Shown here in pieces: positions 1 through 11,971 of a DNA stretch of 64,000 nt. Position 1 is the stretch's first letter, and each line of letters starts with the position of its first letter. Source of the stretch: Deinococcus sp. KSM4-11 (GTDB lineage: Bacteria > Deinococcota > Deinococci > Deinococcales > Deinococcaceae); assembly GCF_004801415.1 (NCBI RefSeq), contig NZ_SSNX01000001.1:1116001-1180000 (forward strand), written 5' to 3'. The translations under genes were made by a program, and so were the position numbers. The notes beneath the pieces are model-generated. The model was not told the DNA's origin and did not search any database. It worked only from the letters and a program-made list of their open reading frames with translations.

Positions 1-1898
1 GGCTGCTGAGCGTGCAGGTCGAGCGGTCGTTCACCAAGGAGGAGATCCTCCAGTCCTACCTGAACACGGTCTACTGGGGCGATGGCGGGCCGGTCGAACT
101 GTACGGCATCTACGCAGCGGCGCAGGCGTATTTCCGCACCACGCCGAAAAAACTGACGCTGGCGCAGAGTGCGTACCTGACGGTGCTGGTTCCGAGCGCA
201 GGGAGGTACTTCAATTACAAGGCCATGCGGCCGCTGATGAAAACGCTGTTCTCGCGTATGGTCGAGGACAAGTGGATCACCCAGGCGCAGGCCGATGCGG
301 CGTGGCACGAGAACCTCCAGCCGCGCGGGTGGAAGGTCGTCTATGACGCCAACGGCAACGTCACGAGCGCGACGCTGGTCGACCGGACGGCCAAATTCCT
401 GAAGTCGGTGGTAACCACCCGCGCGCCGCACTTCATGGGACAGGTCGAGCAGGAACTCGTGCGGCGCTTCGGGCGCGACAAGGTGTACGGCTCGGGCGGA
501 CTGCGCGTCTACACGACTCTCGACCCGAAACTCCAGACCGCCGCCGAGACTGCCAGCCGCGAGACCACCTACCTGCCGCCGGGAGCGACCCTGGCCGCCA
601 CGATCCTCGATCCGTACACCGGCGAGGTGCTCGCCATGATCGGCCAGAAACTCAGGGGCGACACGCCACCGGATGCGTGGAACAACGCCGCGCAGGGCCA
701 GCGGCAGATCGGGTCGACCATCAAGCCGCTGCTGTACACCACGGCCCTGTCGACCGGCCTGTCGCAGGCGCACGAGGAAGACGACAAGCCCATCGAATAC
801 CCCTGCCCGACCTGCAAGGGAGGGGTGTACGCCCCGGGCGACTTCGAGGGCGCCATGCAGAACCGGCCCATGACGCTGCGCGAGGCGCTCGACCGTTCGC
901 TGAACCTGGTCACGGTGCGGCTGGCCGACCGGATCGGCCTGCAGACCTTCTTCGGCAAACTGCGGGAACTGGGCATTCCCCCGAACGACGGCACCGGGCT
1001 GGCCGCGGCGCTGGGAGCCGTGGAGACCACGCCGATCAAGATGGCCGCCGCGTACGCGCCCTTCGTGAACGGCGGGCTGTACCGCGCGCCCCGCTACATC
1101 TCGCGCGTGACCACGGCGCGGGGAGAGGTGCTGTACGACGCCGCCAACGACCCCATGCGCCCCGCGCGCGTGTGGACGCCGCAGGTGGCGTTCCTGGGCC
1201 TGGACATGATCCGGGGCGTGGTGAACGACTGGACGGAGCGGCAGGGCGGGATCGCGTCCCGCTCTAAGTTCGGGGACTGGCCGGTGGCCGGGAAGACCGG
1301 CACGAGCAACGAGGTCAAGGACCTGTGGTTCGTGGGCACCACGCCGCTGTACACAGGAGCCGTGTGGGTGGGCAAGCAGCGTGGCGGCGGCAACGCGAGC
1401 ACCTATTACTCCGGCTGGGTGGCCGCGCCCATCTGGCGGCGCATGATGGAACTGGCCCACCAGGGGCAGACCGTCCGGCAGTTCAGCGAGCCGCCCGGCA
1501 TCCTGTACGCGGACTCGCCGGATCCCGCCCATCTGGGCGAGCAGGTCAAGATCGCGGTGCTGGATCCGCAGTACAAGGACGCCGCGAATACCGAGCTGCT
1601 GGCCGATGCTCCACCGCCCACCACCTACCGTGAGACCAGCTACGTGCGGCCGACGACCGATCCGCGCACGGTCGTGATCAGCGTGGATCGCACGACCAAC
1701 CGGCAGGCCACGGAGTTCACCCCGCCGGAGAACATCGTGGAGCGCCGCGTGTACCTCGAGCAGCTTCCGGCGTATGCGCCGGATCCCAACCCTCAGCCCC
1801 TCCAGGACGAGAAGCCCGATCCGGAGGCCGTCAAGGGGACGCCGAAGGGAGGAACCGCTCCACAGACGGCACCGGCACCCACGCCCGCCGCGCCGTGA
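1..1898 (+). CDS. Class A penicillin-binding protein (PBP1A family), 5' end outside window
   Basis: Bifunctional cell-wall synthase: glycan polymerisation by the N-terminal glycosyltransferase domain and peptide cross-linking by the C-terminal transpeptidase, outside the cytoplasmic membrane. Only the end of the glycosyltransferase domain is present (SFTKEEILQSYLN, read in frame from base 3); the membrane anchor and catalytic Glu lie upstream of the window. Counting from the GTG at base 12, the transpeptidase motifs are all visible: STIK near residue 235 (nucleophile Ser), SLN near 296 and KTG near 428. The tail of roughly 100 residues is Pro/Ala/Thr-rich. The internal GTG is not taken as the true start, because conserved sequence continues to the window edge. 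Confidence 0.93.
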   Translation, partial: LLSVQVERSFTKEEILQSYLNTVYWGDGGPVELYGIYAAAQAYFRTTPKKLTLAQSAYLTVLVPSAGRYFNYKAMRPLMKTLFSRMVEDKWITQAQADAAWHENLQPRGWKVVYDANGNVTSATLVDRTAKFLKSVVTTRAPHFMGQVEQELVRRFGRDKVYGSGGLRVYTTLDPKLQTAAETASRETTYLPPGATLAATILDPYTGEVLAMIGQKLRGDTPPDAWNNAAQGQRQIGSTIKPLLYTTALSTGLSQAHEEDDKPIEYPCPTCKGGVYAPGDFEGAMQNRPMTLREALDRSLNLVTVRLADRIGLQTFFGKLRELGIPPNDGTGLAAALGAVETTPIKMAAAYAPFVNGGLYRAPRYISRVTTARGEVLYDAANDPMRPARVWTPQVAFLGLDMIRGVVNDWTERQGGIASRSKFGDWPVAGKTGTSNEVKDLWFVGTTPLYTGAVWVGKQRGGGNASTYYSGWVAAPIWRRMMELAHQGQTVRQFSEPPGILYADSPDPAHLGEQVKIAVLDPQYKDAANTELLADAPPPTTYRETSYVRPTTDPRTVVISVDRTTNRQATEFTPPENIVERRVYLEQLPAYAPDPNPQPLQDEKPDPEAVKGTPKGGTAPQTAPAPTPAAP

Positions 1899-1954
1899 AG
1901 CCCTCTCACCGCGTCCCCACACGTGGTTCCGGCCCCCGGCGCATCATGGCGGAC

Positions 1955-2389
1955 ATGACCCTGAGGCGTGCTCCCCTGCTGACCCTGCTGCTGGCCCTGG
2001 CGAGCATGCCCGCGCAGGCGCGTGTGCGCCTGGGCGAACCCCTGCCCGCGCATCCCTGGGTCAGTCCGGGCCGCGAGGTGATCGTGGTGTACAGCCATGA
2101 CTGCGGCGATCTGGGCGAGCTGTGGCAGGCCATCCTGGCGAGCGGGCTTCCGGTGAGGGCGGTCAACGCCGAGACCATCGCGGCTCCGGCGCCAGCGGGC
2201 GTGAACGTATGGCGCGGCGACGAGGCGACGGCCTTCGCCCGGACGCTGCGGGTCGGCGCTTACCCGGCCGTGCTGTTGGTACAGGGCGGCCACATCCTGA
2301 ACGCCTGGGAAGGCACCTTTCAGGGGGATCTGGGGCTGAAGGAACTGGACGGCTCCGCCCACCTCGGCCCAGTGCCAACCCAGCCCTGA
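1955..2389 (+). CDS. Small secreted protein, possibly thioredoxin-fold
   Basis: The 144-residue product begins with a clear signal peptide (MTLRRAPLL followed by a hydrophobic core and an Ala-x-Ala-like site near residue 22). I chose the ATG at 1955 because it starts this peptide directly; in-frame ATGs at 1895 and 1946 would add a charged extension. The mature part holds a strand-loop pattern reminiscent of thioredoxin-like proteins (VIVVYSHDCGDLGELW), but with a single Cys instead of CXXC, so redox catalysis is doubtful. It lies between the penicillin-binding protein gene and ccdA, which fits a periplasmic role. The family is not recognised with certainty. Confidence 0.6.
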   Translation: MTLRRAPLLTLLLALASMPAQARVRLGEPLPAHPWVSPGREVIVVYSHDCGDLGELWQAILASGLPVRAVNAETIAAPAPAGVNVWRGDEATAFARTLRVGAYPAVLLVQGGHILNAWEGTFQGDLGLKELDGSAHLGPVPTQP

Positions 2390-2435
2390 CGGGCAGAACA
2401 GGACGCCTGCCCCGCCGGAACCCAGGTGGAGCCGC

Positions 2436-2441
2436 TACACT
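2436..2441 (+). promoter_or_regulatory. -10 box of ccdA, leaderless type
   Basis: TACACT lies 6 nt before the ccdA ATG at 2448, so transcription would start at or next to the start codon. Confidence 0.6.
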
Positions 2442-2447
2442 CCGCGC

Positions 2448-3127
<680 letters not shown>

Positions 3128-3131
<4 letters not shown>

Positions 3132-3796
3132 CGCCCACGACCACTGGTCTCTCCGGCATAGAGGGCGCGTTCGCCGTGCAGCTCCGGGACGTGTGGATGC
3201 GCCTGGGCCGCGAGGTGATCCTCCGGGGCGTCACCGTCGATGTGGCAGCCGGAGAGGGCATTGCCCTGCTGGGAGAGAATGGAGCCGGGAAGACCACGCT
3301 GTTGCGGGTGCTCGCCTCCTCACTTCGCCCCACGCGCGGCGAGGGACGGGTGCTGGGCTTCGACCTGCGTGACGGCCGCTCGGTGCGGGAGGTCATCCAC
3401 CTGATGCCGGTGGACGCGGGCCTGTACCCGGACCTGAACTGCGCGGAGAACCTGGAATTCACCCTGCGCATGTACGCCCAGCGGGGCGACGTGCCGGGAG
3501 CGCTGACCCGCGTGGGGCTGGAGGCGGCTGCCGGCCGCCGGGTGCGGTACCTGTCGGCCGGGATGCGCAAGCGGCTGGCGCTGGCCCGCGCGTGGCTGCT
3601 GGCCCGGCCGATCACCCTGGTGGATGAACCCTTCGCGAATCTCGACGAGGCGGGCCGGGCGCTGGTGCTGGAACTGCTGGGTGACCTGCGGTCGCGTGGC
3701 GTGACCCTGGTGATCGCCGCGCATGAGCCGGAGCTGGCGCGGCAGGTCGCCCCACGGGCGCTGAGACTCGCGGGCGGCGTGCTGGTGGACGCTTGA
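3128..3796 (+). CDS. ccmA: Haem exporter ATP-binding protein CcmA
   Basis: ATPase of the CcmABCDE complex, which releases holo-CcmE during System I cytochrome c maturation. The 222-residue protein has Walker A GENGAGKTT at about residues 49-57, signature YLSAGMRKRLALARA and Walker B TLVDEP. The start is the GTG at 3128 inside the ccdA stop (GTGA overlap). The same frame stays open further upstream (from 2426), but that part overlaps ccdA and has no family similarity. Its own TGA overlaps the TTG of ccmB. Confidence 0.92.
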
Positions 3797-4494
3797 ACGG
3801 CGCGTTCAGGGTCGCGTGGGCCGTGGCCGCCAAAGATCTGCGCGTGGCGGGCCGGACGCGGGATTCCCTGCTGGCCACGGCCTTTTTCGCGGGGCTGGTG
3901 CTGCTGATCCTGGGACTCGCGCTGGTCGGCAACGAGACGCGCACGCCGGCTCAGACCGCGGCGATGGCCGCAGGGGCGCTGTGGACGGCGCTGGCCCTGT
4001 CGGCGGCGGTCGGGGCGCAGCGGGCCTTTGCCCAGGAGCAGGAGGCGGGCGCCCTGGAACAGCTGATGCTGATGCCGGGGCCGCACGGAGCGCTGTACCT
4101 GGGCAAACTGCTGGGTGTGTTGGGGCCGCTTCTGCTGGTGGCCGCCTTCGCCGTGCCGGTCGGCCTGATCCTGTTTGGGGCGGCCGGGGCCGGGCGAGCG
4201 GTGCCGTGGCCCGCCCTGGCCCTGACCACCCTCCTGGGCGTGGTGGGGTTCGCAGCCGGGACGACCTTCTACGGGAGCATCACGGTCAGCCTGCGGGCGC
4301 GCGAGGCGCTGCTGCCCGCGCTGGCCTTCCCGATCGTAGTGCCGGTCGTGATCGCCACGGTGAAGGCCACGGCCCTGCTGCTGGCCGAGGGCTGGTCGGT
4401 CGAGGTGGGAACCTGGCTGTCGTTCCTGGCGGCCTTCGACCTGGGCACGGTGATCCTGGCGACCCTGCTGTTCCCGTTCGCGGCCGAGGGCTGA
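3793..4494 (+). CDS. ccmB: Haem exporter permease CcmB
   Basis: Integral membrane partner of CcmA in the CcmABC transporter. The 233-residue protein has about six hydrophobic segments and the typical N-terminus in which a short charged stretch (VAAKDLRVAGRTRDS) precedes the first membrane helix. The start is TTG at 3793 overlapping the ccmA stop, so translation is probably coupled. The rest of the ccm genes resume at 5417, after an antisense lipoprotein gene. Confidence 0.92.
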   Translation: MNGAFRVAWAVAAKDLRVAGRTRDSLLATAFFAGLVLLILGLALVGNETRTPAQTAAMAAGALWTALALSAAVGAQRAFAQEQEAGALEQLMLMPGPHGALYLGKLLGVLGPLLLVAAFAVPVGLILFGAAGAGRAVPWPALALTTLLGVVGFAAGTTFYGSITVSLRAREALLPALAFPIVVPVVIATVKATALLLAEGWSVEVGTWLSFLAAFDLGTVILATLLFPFAAEG

Positions 4495-4510
4495 CCGGGC
4501 CGGCGCGTCC

Positions 4511-5230
4511 TCAGCGGACAGCAATGAGAAGCACGGCGCGGCCATCGTGGTCGCCGGTCGTGGTCATGGGCGTCTCGACGCGCGAACCCAGGTTCAGGTA
4601 TGACGACCGCCTGTAGATGGAGCGCGCTGTGAGCCGGGCCGCCAGATCCTCGCGCGCCACCTGGAACGAGTTGTATGTGTGGTGGGGCGTGGGCAGCAGG
4701 CTGAGATCCTCCCGGCTGAACGCCCCGGTGAACACGTAGCCGTCAGCGATCTTCCACGGGCCGAACAGCCGGCCGTGATTGTTGGAGGTGTAGGCGGGGC
4801 CGTCGCTGAACGCCTCGCTCCGGCCCGTGCGGGGGAACTGTGGCCGGAACTCGCCGTTCAGCAGGCCCCAGTACCCGTCACTGTGCATGGAACGGGGCGG
4901 GTACCCGGCGGCCGACATGGCGCCGAGCAGGCGGGAGCTCGCCTCGTCCGGGGTGCGGGCCGCGCGGTCGATCAGCACAACGTTCACGGGCTCGCGCAAC
5001 GTCCGGCTGTGGTAGGGCTGATCCAGCCAGGTAGAGGGACGCAGGTTGCCGGTCATCATCCAGACGCCCACGTCCCCAATCCTGGGGACGTGCTGCACGT
5101 CTCCCACAGCAGGCTGGTAGGTGGTCGCGCCGGGGGTGGGTTGGGCCTGCGGCACCGGCGCACACGCGATCAGCAGGAGCAGCAGGGCGAGGGGGGCGGC
5201 CACAGGCCGGGCAGTGGAGCGGGTGACCAA
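4511..5230 (-). CDS. Hypothetical lipoprotein inserted between ccmB and ccmC
   Basis: The product of 239 residues starts with a lipoprotein signal peptide: basic N-terminus, Leu-rich core and lipobox LIAC. The mature part is soluble, with conserved-looking stretches such as GVWMMTGNLRPS and SNNHGRLFGPWK. I do not recognise the family. The start codon is TTG at 5230, preceded by GGAGG at a spacing of 5; a TATGCT box (5286-5281) could be its promoter. It is transcribed against the ccm operon and ends 17 nt from the ccmB stop. Confidence 0.75.
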   Translation of the reverse strand: MVTRSTARPVAAPLALLLLLIACAPVPQAQPTPGATTYQPAVGDVQHVPRIGDVGVWMMTGNLRPSTWLDQPYHSRTLREPVNVVLIDRAARTPDEASSRLLGAMSAAGYPPRSMHSDGYWGLLNGEFRPQFPRTGRSEAFSDGPAYTSNNHGRLFGPWKIADGYVFTGAFSREDLSLLPTPHHTYNSFQVAREDLAARLTARSIYRRSSYLNLGSRVETPMTTTGDHDGRAVLLIAVR

Positions 5231-5416
5231 GGGAACCTCCGGGAGCGCGGTGGAGCGGCATCGGCGCAGGGTGTGCTGTCAGCATAGGGGACGGCTCCCT
5301 GGGGACACTCGCACTTGTGGCCGTGGCCAGGGCGCGCGATCTTGCCGCAAGTGAACAGTCCGACCCGCACCGGCTCACGGTGCCACCCTGTTCGGGGGTT
5401 CAGAATGAGGAACGAC

Positions 5417-6127
5417 ATGCGAAGAGATCTCACGACGACGCTGCTCGGTGCGGCGACCCTGCTCACGCTGCTGGTGGCGGCCGGGCTGGGCCTGAGCGCC
5501 CCCCTCGATATCAACCAGGGCTCCCTGGTCCGCCTGATGTTCGTTCACGTGCCCTCGGCGTGGCTCAGTTACCTCGCGTACGGCGGCACGGGCCTGTTCG
5601 GCCTGCTGTACCTGATCCGCCGTGAACGCCGCTGGGATCGGCTGGCTATGAGCAGCGCCGAGATCGGGGTGCTGTTCACGGTGGTGACCATTGTGGGCGG
5701 CATGCTGTGGGCCAAACCGACCTGGGGCACGTACTGGGTATGGGACGCGAGACTGACGACCACCGCCCTGAGTCTGGTGGTGTACGGCGCGTACCTGCTG
5801 ATCCGCACGCTGATCGACGACCCGGATCGCCGCGCGCGCGTGTCGGCGGTGGTGGGGCTGGTGGGCACGCTGTACGTGCCGATCAATTACATGGCCGTGG
5901 AGTGGTGGCGGGGCGTGCACCAGACGCAGACCCTGAAGCTACTCGGAAAGGTGCGCTTCGATGCGGCGCCAGTGTACGGCTGGGTGCTGCTGATGGCCAC
6001 CGTGGCCTTCACGCTGCTGTACTTCTACCTGCTGCGGGTGCGCGCGATCCTTGCCGCCCGTGAGGACGCCCGCGAGGAACTGGACGTGCAGGCGGGCCTG
6101 ACCACCCTGGGAACCGCCCGTGGATAA
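5417..6127 (+). CDS. ccmC: Haem-handling protein CcmC
   Basis: CcmC presents haem to CcmE at the outer face of the membrane. The 236-residue protein has six hydrophobic segments, the tryptophan-rich haem-contact motif WGTYWVWDARLT at 103-114 and the flanking conserved histidines (MFVHVPSAW, His44; RGVHQTQT). The ATG at 5417 is preferred over that at 5405 because GAGGA precedes it at normal spacing. The downstream ccmD begins within a few bases of its stop. Confidence 0.94.
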   Translation: MRRDLTTTLLGAATLLTLLVAAGLGLSAPLDINQGSLVRLMFVHVPSAWLSYLAYGGTGLFGLLYLIRRERRWDRLAMSSAEIGVLFTVVTIVGGMLWAKPTWGTYWVWDARLTTTALSLVVYGAYLLIRTLIDDPDRRARVSAVVGLVGTLYVPINYMAVEWWRGVHQTQTLKLLGKVRFDAAPVYGWVLLMATVAFTLLYFYLLRVRAILAAREDAREELDVQAGLTTLGTARG

Positions 6128-6242
6128 GTACGCGGCCTACGTGATCGTGGTGTACGTAGTGACCTTCGGCCTCCTGCTGGCATATCTGGTGTGGATGTGG
6201 TGGCGGCTGCGGTCTATGCACGAAGGCGGTGACAAACGGTGA
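6120..6242 (+). CDS. ccmD: Small haem exporter protein CcmD
   Basis: A 40-residue single-pass membrane protein with one hydrophobic segment (YVIVVYVVTFGLLLAYLVW) and a short positively charged tail, as expected for CcmD, which stabilises the CcmC-CcmE complex. It starts at a GTG overlapping the end of ccmC and its TGA overlaps the GTG of ccmE, so it fills exactly the gap where ccmD is found in other System I operons. Confidence 0.88.
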   Translation: MDKYAAYVIVVYVVTFGLLLAYLVWMWWRLRSMHEGGDKR

Positions 6243-6709
6243 CGACGTCTCCCCCGCCCGTGTCGGCCCTGCCGCAGGCGCGACGCCGTCGCCGGTCACC
6301 GCTGCCGGTCGTGCTGGGCGTGGTGGCGCTGGTCGGCCTGACGGGCTTCATCGCCTTCGGCAACCTCGGCAAGAGTCTGGAGTACTTCGTGACCCCAACC
6401 GAGTACGCGCAGCAGCGCGCGCAACTGGAAGGCCGGCCCCTGCGGATCGGGGGGCTGGTGCAGCACGTGAAGTACGACCCGCAGACCTTGCAGCTGGCCT
6501 TCACGGTCACGGACGGCGGGGCCAGCGTCCCGGTGACGTACAAGGGAGCCGTGAGCGACCTCTTCAAGGAGGATCAGGGCGTGGTCGTGCGCGGAATCTT
6601 CCAGGGAGACACCTTCCACGCTTCCGAGCTGATCGTGAAGCACTCCGAGGAGTACAACGTGCCCAAGACCCAGGCAGACATGAAGAACCTGCTGCGGCAG
6701 AGCCAGTGA
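6239..6709 (+). CDS. ccmE: Cytochrome c-type biogenesis haem chaperone CcmE
   Basis: Periplasmic haem chaperone anchored by one N-terminal membrane segment (about residues 21-42, after an Arg-rich cytoplasmic end). The covalent haem-binding motif is KHSEEY with His135 and Tyr139, matching the family pattern HxxxY. The 156-residue length is typical. The GTG start overlaps the ccmD stop. Downstream ccmF follows after a 16-nt gap containing GAGGAG. Confidence 0.94.
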   Translation: MTTSPPPVSALPQARRRRRSPLPVVLGVVALVGLTGFIAFGNLGKSLEYFVTPTEYAQQRAQLEGRPLRIGGLVQHVKYDPQTLQLAFTVTDGGASVPVTYKGAVSDLFKEDQGVVVRGIFQGDTFHASELIVKHSEEYNVPKTQADMKNLLRQSQ

Positions 6710-6725
6710 GGAGACGCACCCGCCG

Positions 6726-8711
<1,986 letters not shown>

Positions 8712-8772
8712 CCGTCCATCTACCCTCCACGCCCAAGTGTCCGGCCCGCCCTTCCGGAGATCGAGAACCCCG

Positions 8773-9363
8773 ATGACCACACCATCCCCTGAATCCACCG
8801 TTCCACGTCCTTCCTCTCCGGCCGTGCCAACGTGGCGGCGTGTGCTGCCGCCCGTAATTGCCGCCACGCTGGTCGCGGTGCTGGGCTACACCCTGCTGCG
8901 GCCCGCCCACAACGCCACCACCGGCGGTCCCCTGATCGGCAAGGCCGCCCCGCCGTTTACCCTCAAGAGCCTGGACGGCGTGCCCATCAGCCTGAGCCAG
9001 CTTCAGGGCCGTCCGGTCGTCGTGAACTTCTGGGCCTCCTGGTGCGTGCCGTGCCGCGAGGAAGCGCCCATGTTCCGCGAGCTGGCCGACAAACAGGGCG
9101 GAGCGTCCGGCGTGGCGATCCTGGGCATCCTGTTTCAGGAAACCAGTGAGAAGAGCGCGCGCGACTTCATCCGAGAGTACGGGCTGGCGTACCCGAACCT
9201 GAACGACCCCGGCATCAACACGGGCGTGGATTACGGCGTATCCGGCATTCCCGAAACGGTGTTCATCGACAAGACCGGGGTGGTGCGCTACATGGACCGG
9301 GGCGGCTTGACCCGCGAGCGTCTCAACGCCGGGCTCGTGACCATCGGCGTCCCCGGCATCTGA
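8773..9363 (+). CDS. ccmG: Thiol:disulfide interchange protein CcmG/DsbE
   Basis: Membrane-anchored periplasmic thioredoxin that receives electrons from CcdA and reduces apocytochrome CXXCH motifs. The 196-residue product has one N-terminal membrane segment (about 25-43) and the active site [13 protein letters not shown], Cys91 and Cys94. The ATG at 8773 is my choice; an in-frame GTG at 8737 sits 10 nt after a TACCCT box and would add 12 residues, so a second internal promoter is possible. The stop overlaps the ccmH start by one base. Confidence 0.92.
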   Translation: MTTPSPESTVPRPSSPAVPTWRRVLPPVIAATLVAVLGYTLLRPAHNATTGGPLIGKAAPPFTLKSLDGVPISLSQLQGRPVVVNFWASWCVPCREEAPMFRELADKQGGASGVAILGILFQETSEKSARDFIREYGLAYPNLNDPGINTGVDYGVSGIPETVFIDKTGVVRYMDRGGLTRERLNAGLVTIGVPGI

Positions 9364-9842
9364 TGCAGCTCCACCGCCTTGCCCCCACCGTCACGGCCGC
9401 CCTGGTGATGTCCTTCGCGCTGGGGGCCTCCCCCACCCTGACGCCCGTCCAGGAAGCGCGGGCCATCGCCATCCAGAAGAACCTGCGCTGCCCGCTGTGC
9501 GACACAGGCGAGTCCATTGAGCAGTCACGCAGCGATATCAGCGTGAAGATGCGCTCCGATGTGCGCGAACAGGTCGCTGCCGGGAAGCCCGACGCCGAGA
9601 TCTACGCCTTCTTCGCGCAGCGCTACGGGAATTTCGTGCTGCTGGACCCGCCCAAGAGCGGCCGGAACCTGCTGCTGTGGGGAGCGCCCCTGCTGGCCCT
9701 GCTGGCGGGCGGAGGCGTGTGGTGGACGTTTCTGCGGCGCCGACCCACGTCCGCGACGATCACGCCGGTCACCGAGCCGGAGCCCTTCGACTCCTATCTG
9801 GATCAGGTGCGGCGCGAGACCCGCCCCGGCGGGGAGGGCTGA
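9363..9842 (+). CDS. ccmH: Cytochrome c-type biogenesis protein CcmH
   Basis: Thiol-disulfide component that holds apocytochrome before haem ligation. The 159-residue protein has a signal sequence, the CcmH signature [11 protein letters not shown] (Cys43, Cys46), the following conserved helix ([20 protein letters not shown]) and one membrane helix near residues 105-125. It starts in the ccmG stop (TGATG) and its own TGA overlaps the ATG of the CcmI-like gene. Confidence 0.94.
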   Translation: MQLHRLAPTVTAALVMSFALGASPTLTPVQEARAIAIQKNLRCPLCDTGESIEQSRSDISVKMRSDVREQVAAGKPDAEIYAFFAQRYGNFVLLDPPKSGRNLLLWGAPLLALLAGGGVWWTFLRRRPTSATITPVTEPEPFDSYLDQVRRETRPGGEG

Positions 9843-10876
9843 TGGCCAGCATGATCCTGCTGGTCGTGATCGTGCTGGTCGCGCTGTGGCTGATTGTCGA
9901 ACCCCTGCGGCGCGGGCAACTGGCCGATCCGGATGCCGCGCGGCGAGATGACCTGCTGGCCGAACGAGACCGCCTGTACACCGAGCTGGCGGCCCCCGCC
10001 GAAGAGGCCCGGCGGCCCGACCTGGAGCGCCGCGCCGCGCGAACCCTGCGCGCCCTGGACGGCCTGCCCCCGGCCCCCGGCCCCGGCGGGGCGCGGCGGC
10101 TGGCCCTGGGCGGCCTGATCCTGGCCGCGCTGGTCACGGGCATCGCCGCCGTGACGGTCGTGCCGCGCTGGCAGCTCGCGTCCCTCGACGCGTCGGAGGC
10201 CTCGAACGTGCAGGCCGTGCTGAGCCTTCCGCAACTCCGGGCACGGGCTGAACAGTCGAAAGCGAACGCCGACTACATGGCGTGGGGGAAGGCTGCCTTC
10301 GACTCCGGGCAATACGACCAGGCACTGACCGCCTACGGTAACGCCCTGAAGCTCGATCCGCGCCAGCCGGTCGCCCTGCGGCGCCTGGGCATCCTGCTGC
10401 TCACGCGGGGCGAGCAGACCGGCCAGAAGATCAGCGAGCAGGAATCGACGCAGGCGGCGCTGCTGGTGCGCACAGCCGCGCAGCTCGCTCCGAACGACCC
10501 GGAATCGCAACTGCTGCTGGGGTACACGCTGGCCCGCTTCGGTCAGAGTCAGGACGCCCTGGGCGCCCTGGAACGCTACCGCACCCTGAATCCCAGCGGC
10601 CGGGACGCCGACGAGCTGATCACGGCCCTGCGCGCCCGCCTGCAACAGAGCGACCCGGCCCTGAGCGTGTACGCGGCGAGTTGCGCCAGCTGTCACGGCC
10701 CGGCGGGTGGGGGCGGCATCGGCCCAAGCCTGCGTGCCTCCACCCTCACGCGGAACGCCCTGGCGGACATCATCCGGCACGGCCAGGGGGCCATGCCCGC
10801 CTTCCCGAATCTGAAGGCCACCGATCTGACCCTCCTGCTGAACCTGCTGGAGGGCTGGCAGAAGGCCGGGAAGTGA
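9842..10876 (+). CDS. CcmI-like TPR protein fused to a cytochrome c domain
   Basis: The first half of this 344-residue protein resembles CcmI, the apocytochrome chaperone of the haem lyase: membrane helix 1-19, a short charged coil, second membrane helix about 88-108, then tetratricopeptide-like repeats (about 143-260, e.g. [20 protein letters not shown]). It then continues into a class I cytochrome c domain: CASCHG (Cys281, Cys284, His285) and a likely Met ligand in GAMPAF (Met318). The reading frame is uninterrupted and the ATG overlaps the ccmH stop. A chaperone joined to one of its own substrate types is unusual; an electron-carrying role with the downstream Rieske protein is an inference. 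Confidence 0.85.
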   Translation: MASMILLVVIVLVALWLIVEPLRRGQLADPDAARRDDLLAERDRLYTELAAPAEEARRPDLERRAARTLRALDGLPPAPGPGGARRLALGGLILAALVTGIAAVTVVPRWQLASLDASEASNVQAVLSLPQLRARAEQSKANADYMAWGKAAFDSGQYDQALTAYGNALKLDPRQPVALRRLGILLLTRGEQTGQKISEQESTQAALLVRTAAQLAPNDPESQLLLGYTLARFGQSQDALGALERYRTLNPSGRDADELITALRARLQQSDPALSVYAASCASCHGPAGGGGIGPSLRASTLTRNALADIIRHGQGAMPAFPNLKATDLTLLLNLLEGWQKAGK

Positions 10877-11454
10877 GCCCCCCCCAGCCCAGACTGACGC
10901 GGCGGGCCGTCTTGGAGCGCTGGTGGATGCTGCCGGTCGCGGGCACGCTGGGCACCTTCGCCTACCTCGGCTGGTACGCCACTAGGGTCACCTTCCGCAA
11001 GGAGGGCGCGGGGCCGCCCGAGTTCGCGGCGCAGACGCCACAGGTCATCGGCACGCTGGCCGACCTGCCCTCCGAGTGGGCGGAGCGTCCTTTCACCTAC
11101 GCGGGCCGTCCCTGTACCCTGCTGCGCGTGCCGGATGCCGTGGCGGGCGGCCTGGACGGAGCGGGCGGTGCCCACTTCATCGCGTACTCGCGCATCTGCA
11201 CCCACCTGGGCTGCACCGTGAACCTCGTGCGGAATCCGGAGGTGCTGGCCTTCGCCTTCAACTACCGCCCGCCACAGGACGCGCTGTACCCGCGCCTGGG
11301 CTGCCGCTGCCACTTCAGCGTGTTCGATCCCCTGCACGCGGGCGTGGCCGAGTTCGGCAAGGCCCGGGCGCCCCTGCCCCGCGTGCGCCTGGAACAGCGT
11401 GGCCAACAGATCTGGGCGACCGGGATCGAACCGGCCCCCGCGCCGGAAAGCTGA
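10873..11454 (+). CDS. Rieske [2Fe-2S] iron-sulfur protein
   Basis: Membrane-anchored electron carrier of the cytochrome bc/b6f type. The 193-residue protein has an N-terminal twin-arginine-like sequence ([11 protein letters not shown]) leading into a hydrophobic helix, and the cluster-binding boxes CTHLGC (Cys109, His111, Cys114) and CRCHFS (Cys144, Cys146, His147); Cys114-Cys146 would be the structural disulfide. The box II sequence has Phe where Gly is common. GTG start at 10873 overlaps the preceding stop, tying it to the ccm operon. No cytochrome b gene follows here. Confidence 0.9.
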   Translation: MSPPQPRLTRRAVLERWWMLPVAGTLGTFAYLGWYATRVTFRKEGAGPPEFAAQTPQVIGTLADLPSEWAERPFTYAGRPCTLLRVPDAVAGGLDGAGGAHFIAYSRICTHLGCTVNLVRNPEVLAFAFNYRPPQDALYPRLGCRCHFSVFDPLHAGVAEFGKARAPLPRVRLEQRGQQIWATGIEPAPAPES

Positions 11455-11458
11455 GAGA

Positions 11459-11962
11459 ATGGCGGACATGGCCGAGCTCGGAACCCTGCGGATGACCACC
11501 GGCGACGTCGCTGCCGCCTCGGCCATCCTGATCGCGGCGGCCACGGCGCTGGTCACGCGGGGCGAGGCCTTGTGGCCACCCGACACGCTGACGCCCGAGC
11601 GGCTGCTCCGGCACTACCCCGCCGCGTCCTGGCGGGTCGCGTGGCAGGGCGAGCGGGCGGTCGCGTGCATGTCACTGCTGGATTGCGACCTGCCCTTCTG
11701 GCCGGACGACCCTCCCGGTGTGGCCCTCTACCTGCACAAGCTCGCCGTGCATCCGGAGGCCCAGAGGCTCGGTCTGTCCAGCTGGATGGTGCAATACGCG
11801 GAAGCGGAAGCCCGTAGGGCAGGCGTCCAGGCTCTGAAACTCGATACAGGCACCGACCGGCCCAAGCTCCGCGCCCTGTATGAACGCAGCGGCTTTCGCC
11901 CGGTCGGTCAGAAGACCGTCTTCGGGTTCAATGTCACGCTGTACGTGCTCGACCTGCAGTAG
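11459..11962 (+). CDS. GNAT family N-acetyltransferase
   Basis: Acyl-CoA-dependent acetyltransferase of unknown substrate. The 167-residue protein shows the GNAT acetyl-CoA pattern LHKLAVHPEAQRLGLSSWMV (strand then Q/RxxGxG/A-like loop) and the C-terminal YERSGFRPVG motif. The ATG at 11459, just 5 nt after the Rieske stop, is taken as the start; one at 11468 is possible. The gene may be read through from the ccm operon, but nothing indicates a role there. Confidence 0.85.
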   Translation: MADMAELGTLRMTTGDVAAASAILIAAATALVTRGEALWPPDTLTPERLLRHYPAASWRVAWQGERAVACMSLLDCDLPFWPDDPPGVALYLHKLAVHPEAQRLGLSSWMVQYAEAEARRAGVQALKLDTGTDRPKLRALYERSGFRPVGQKTVFGFNVTLYVLDLQ

Positions 11963-11971
11963 GTCGGCGGC

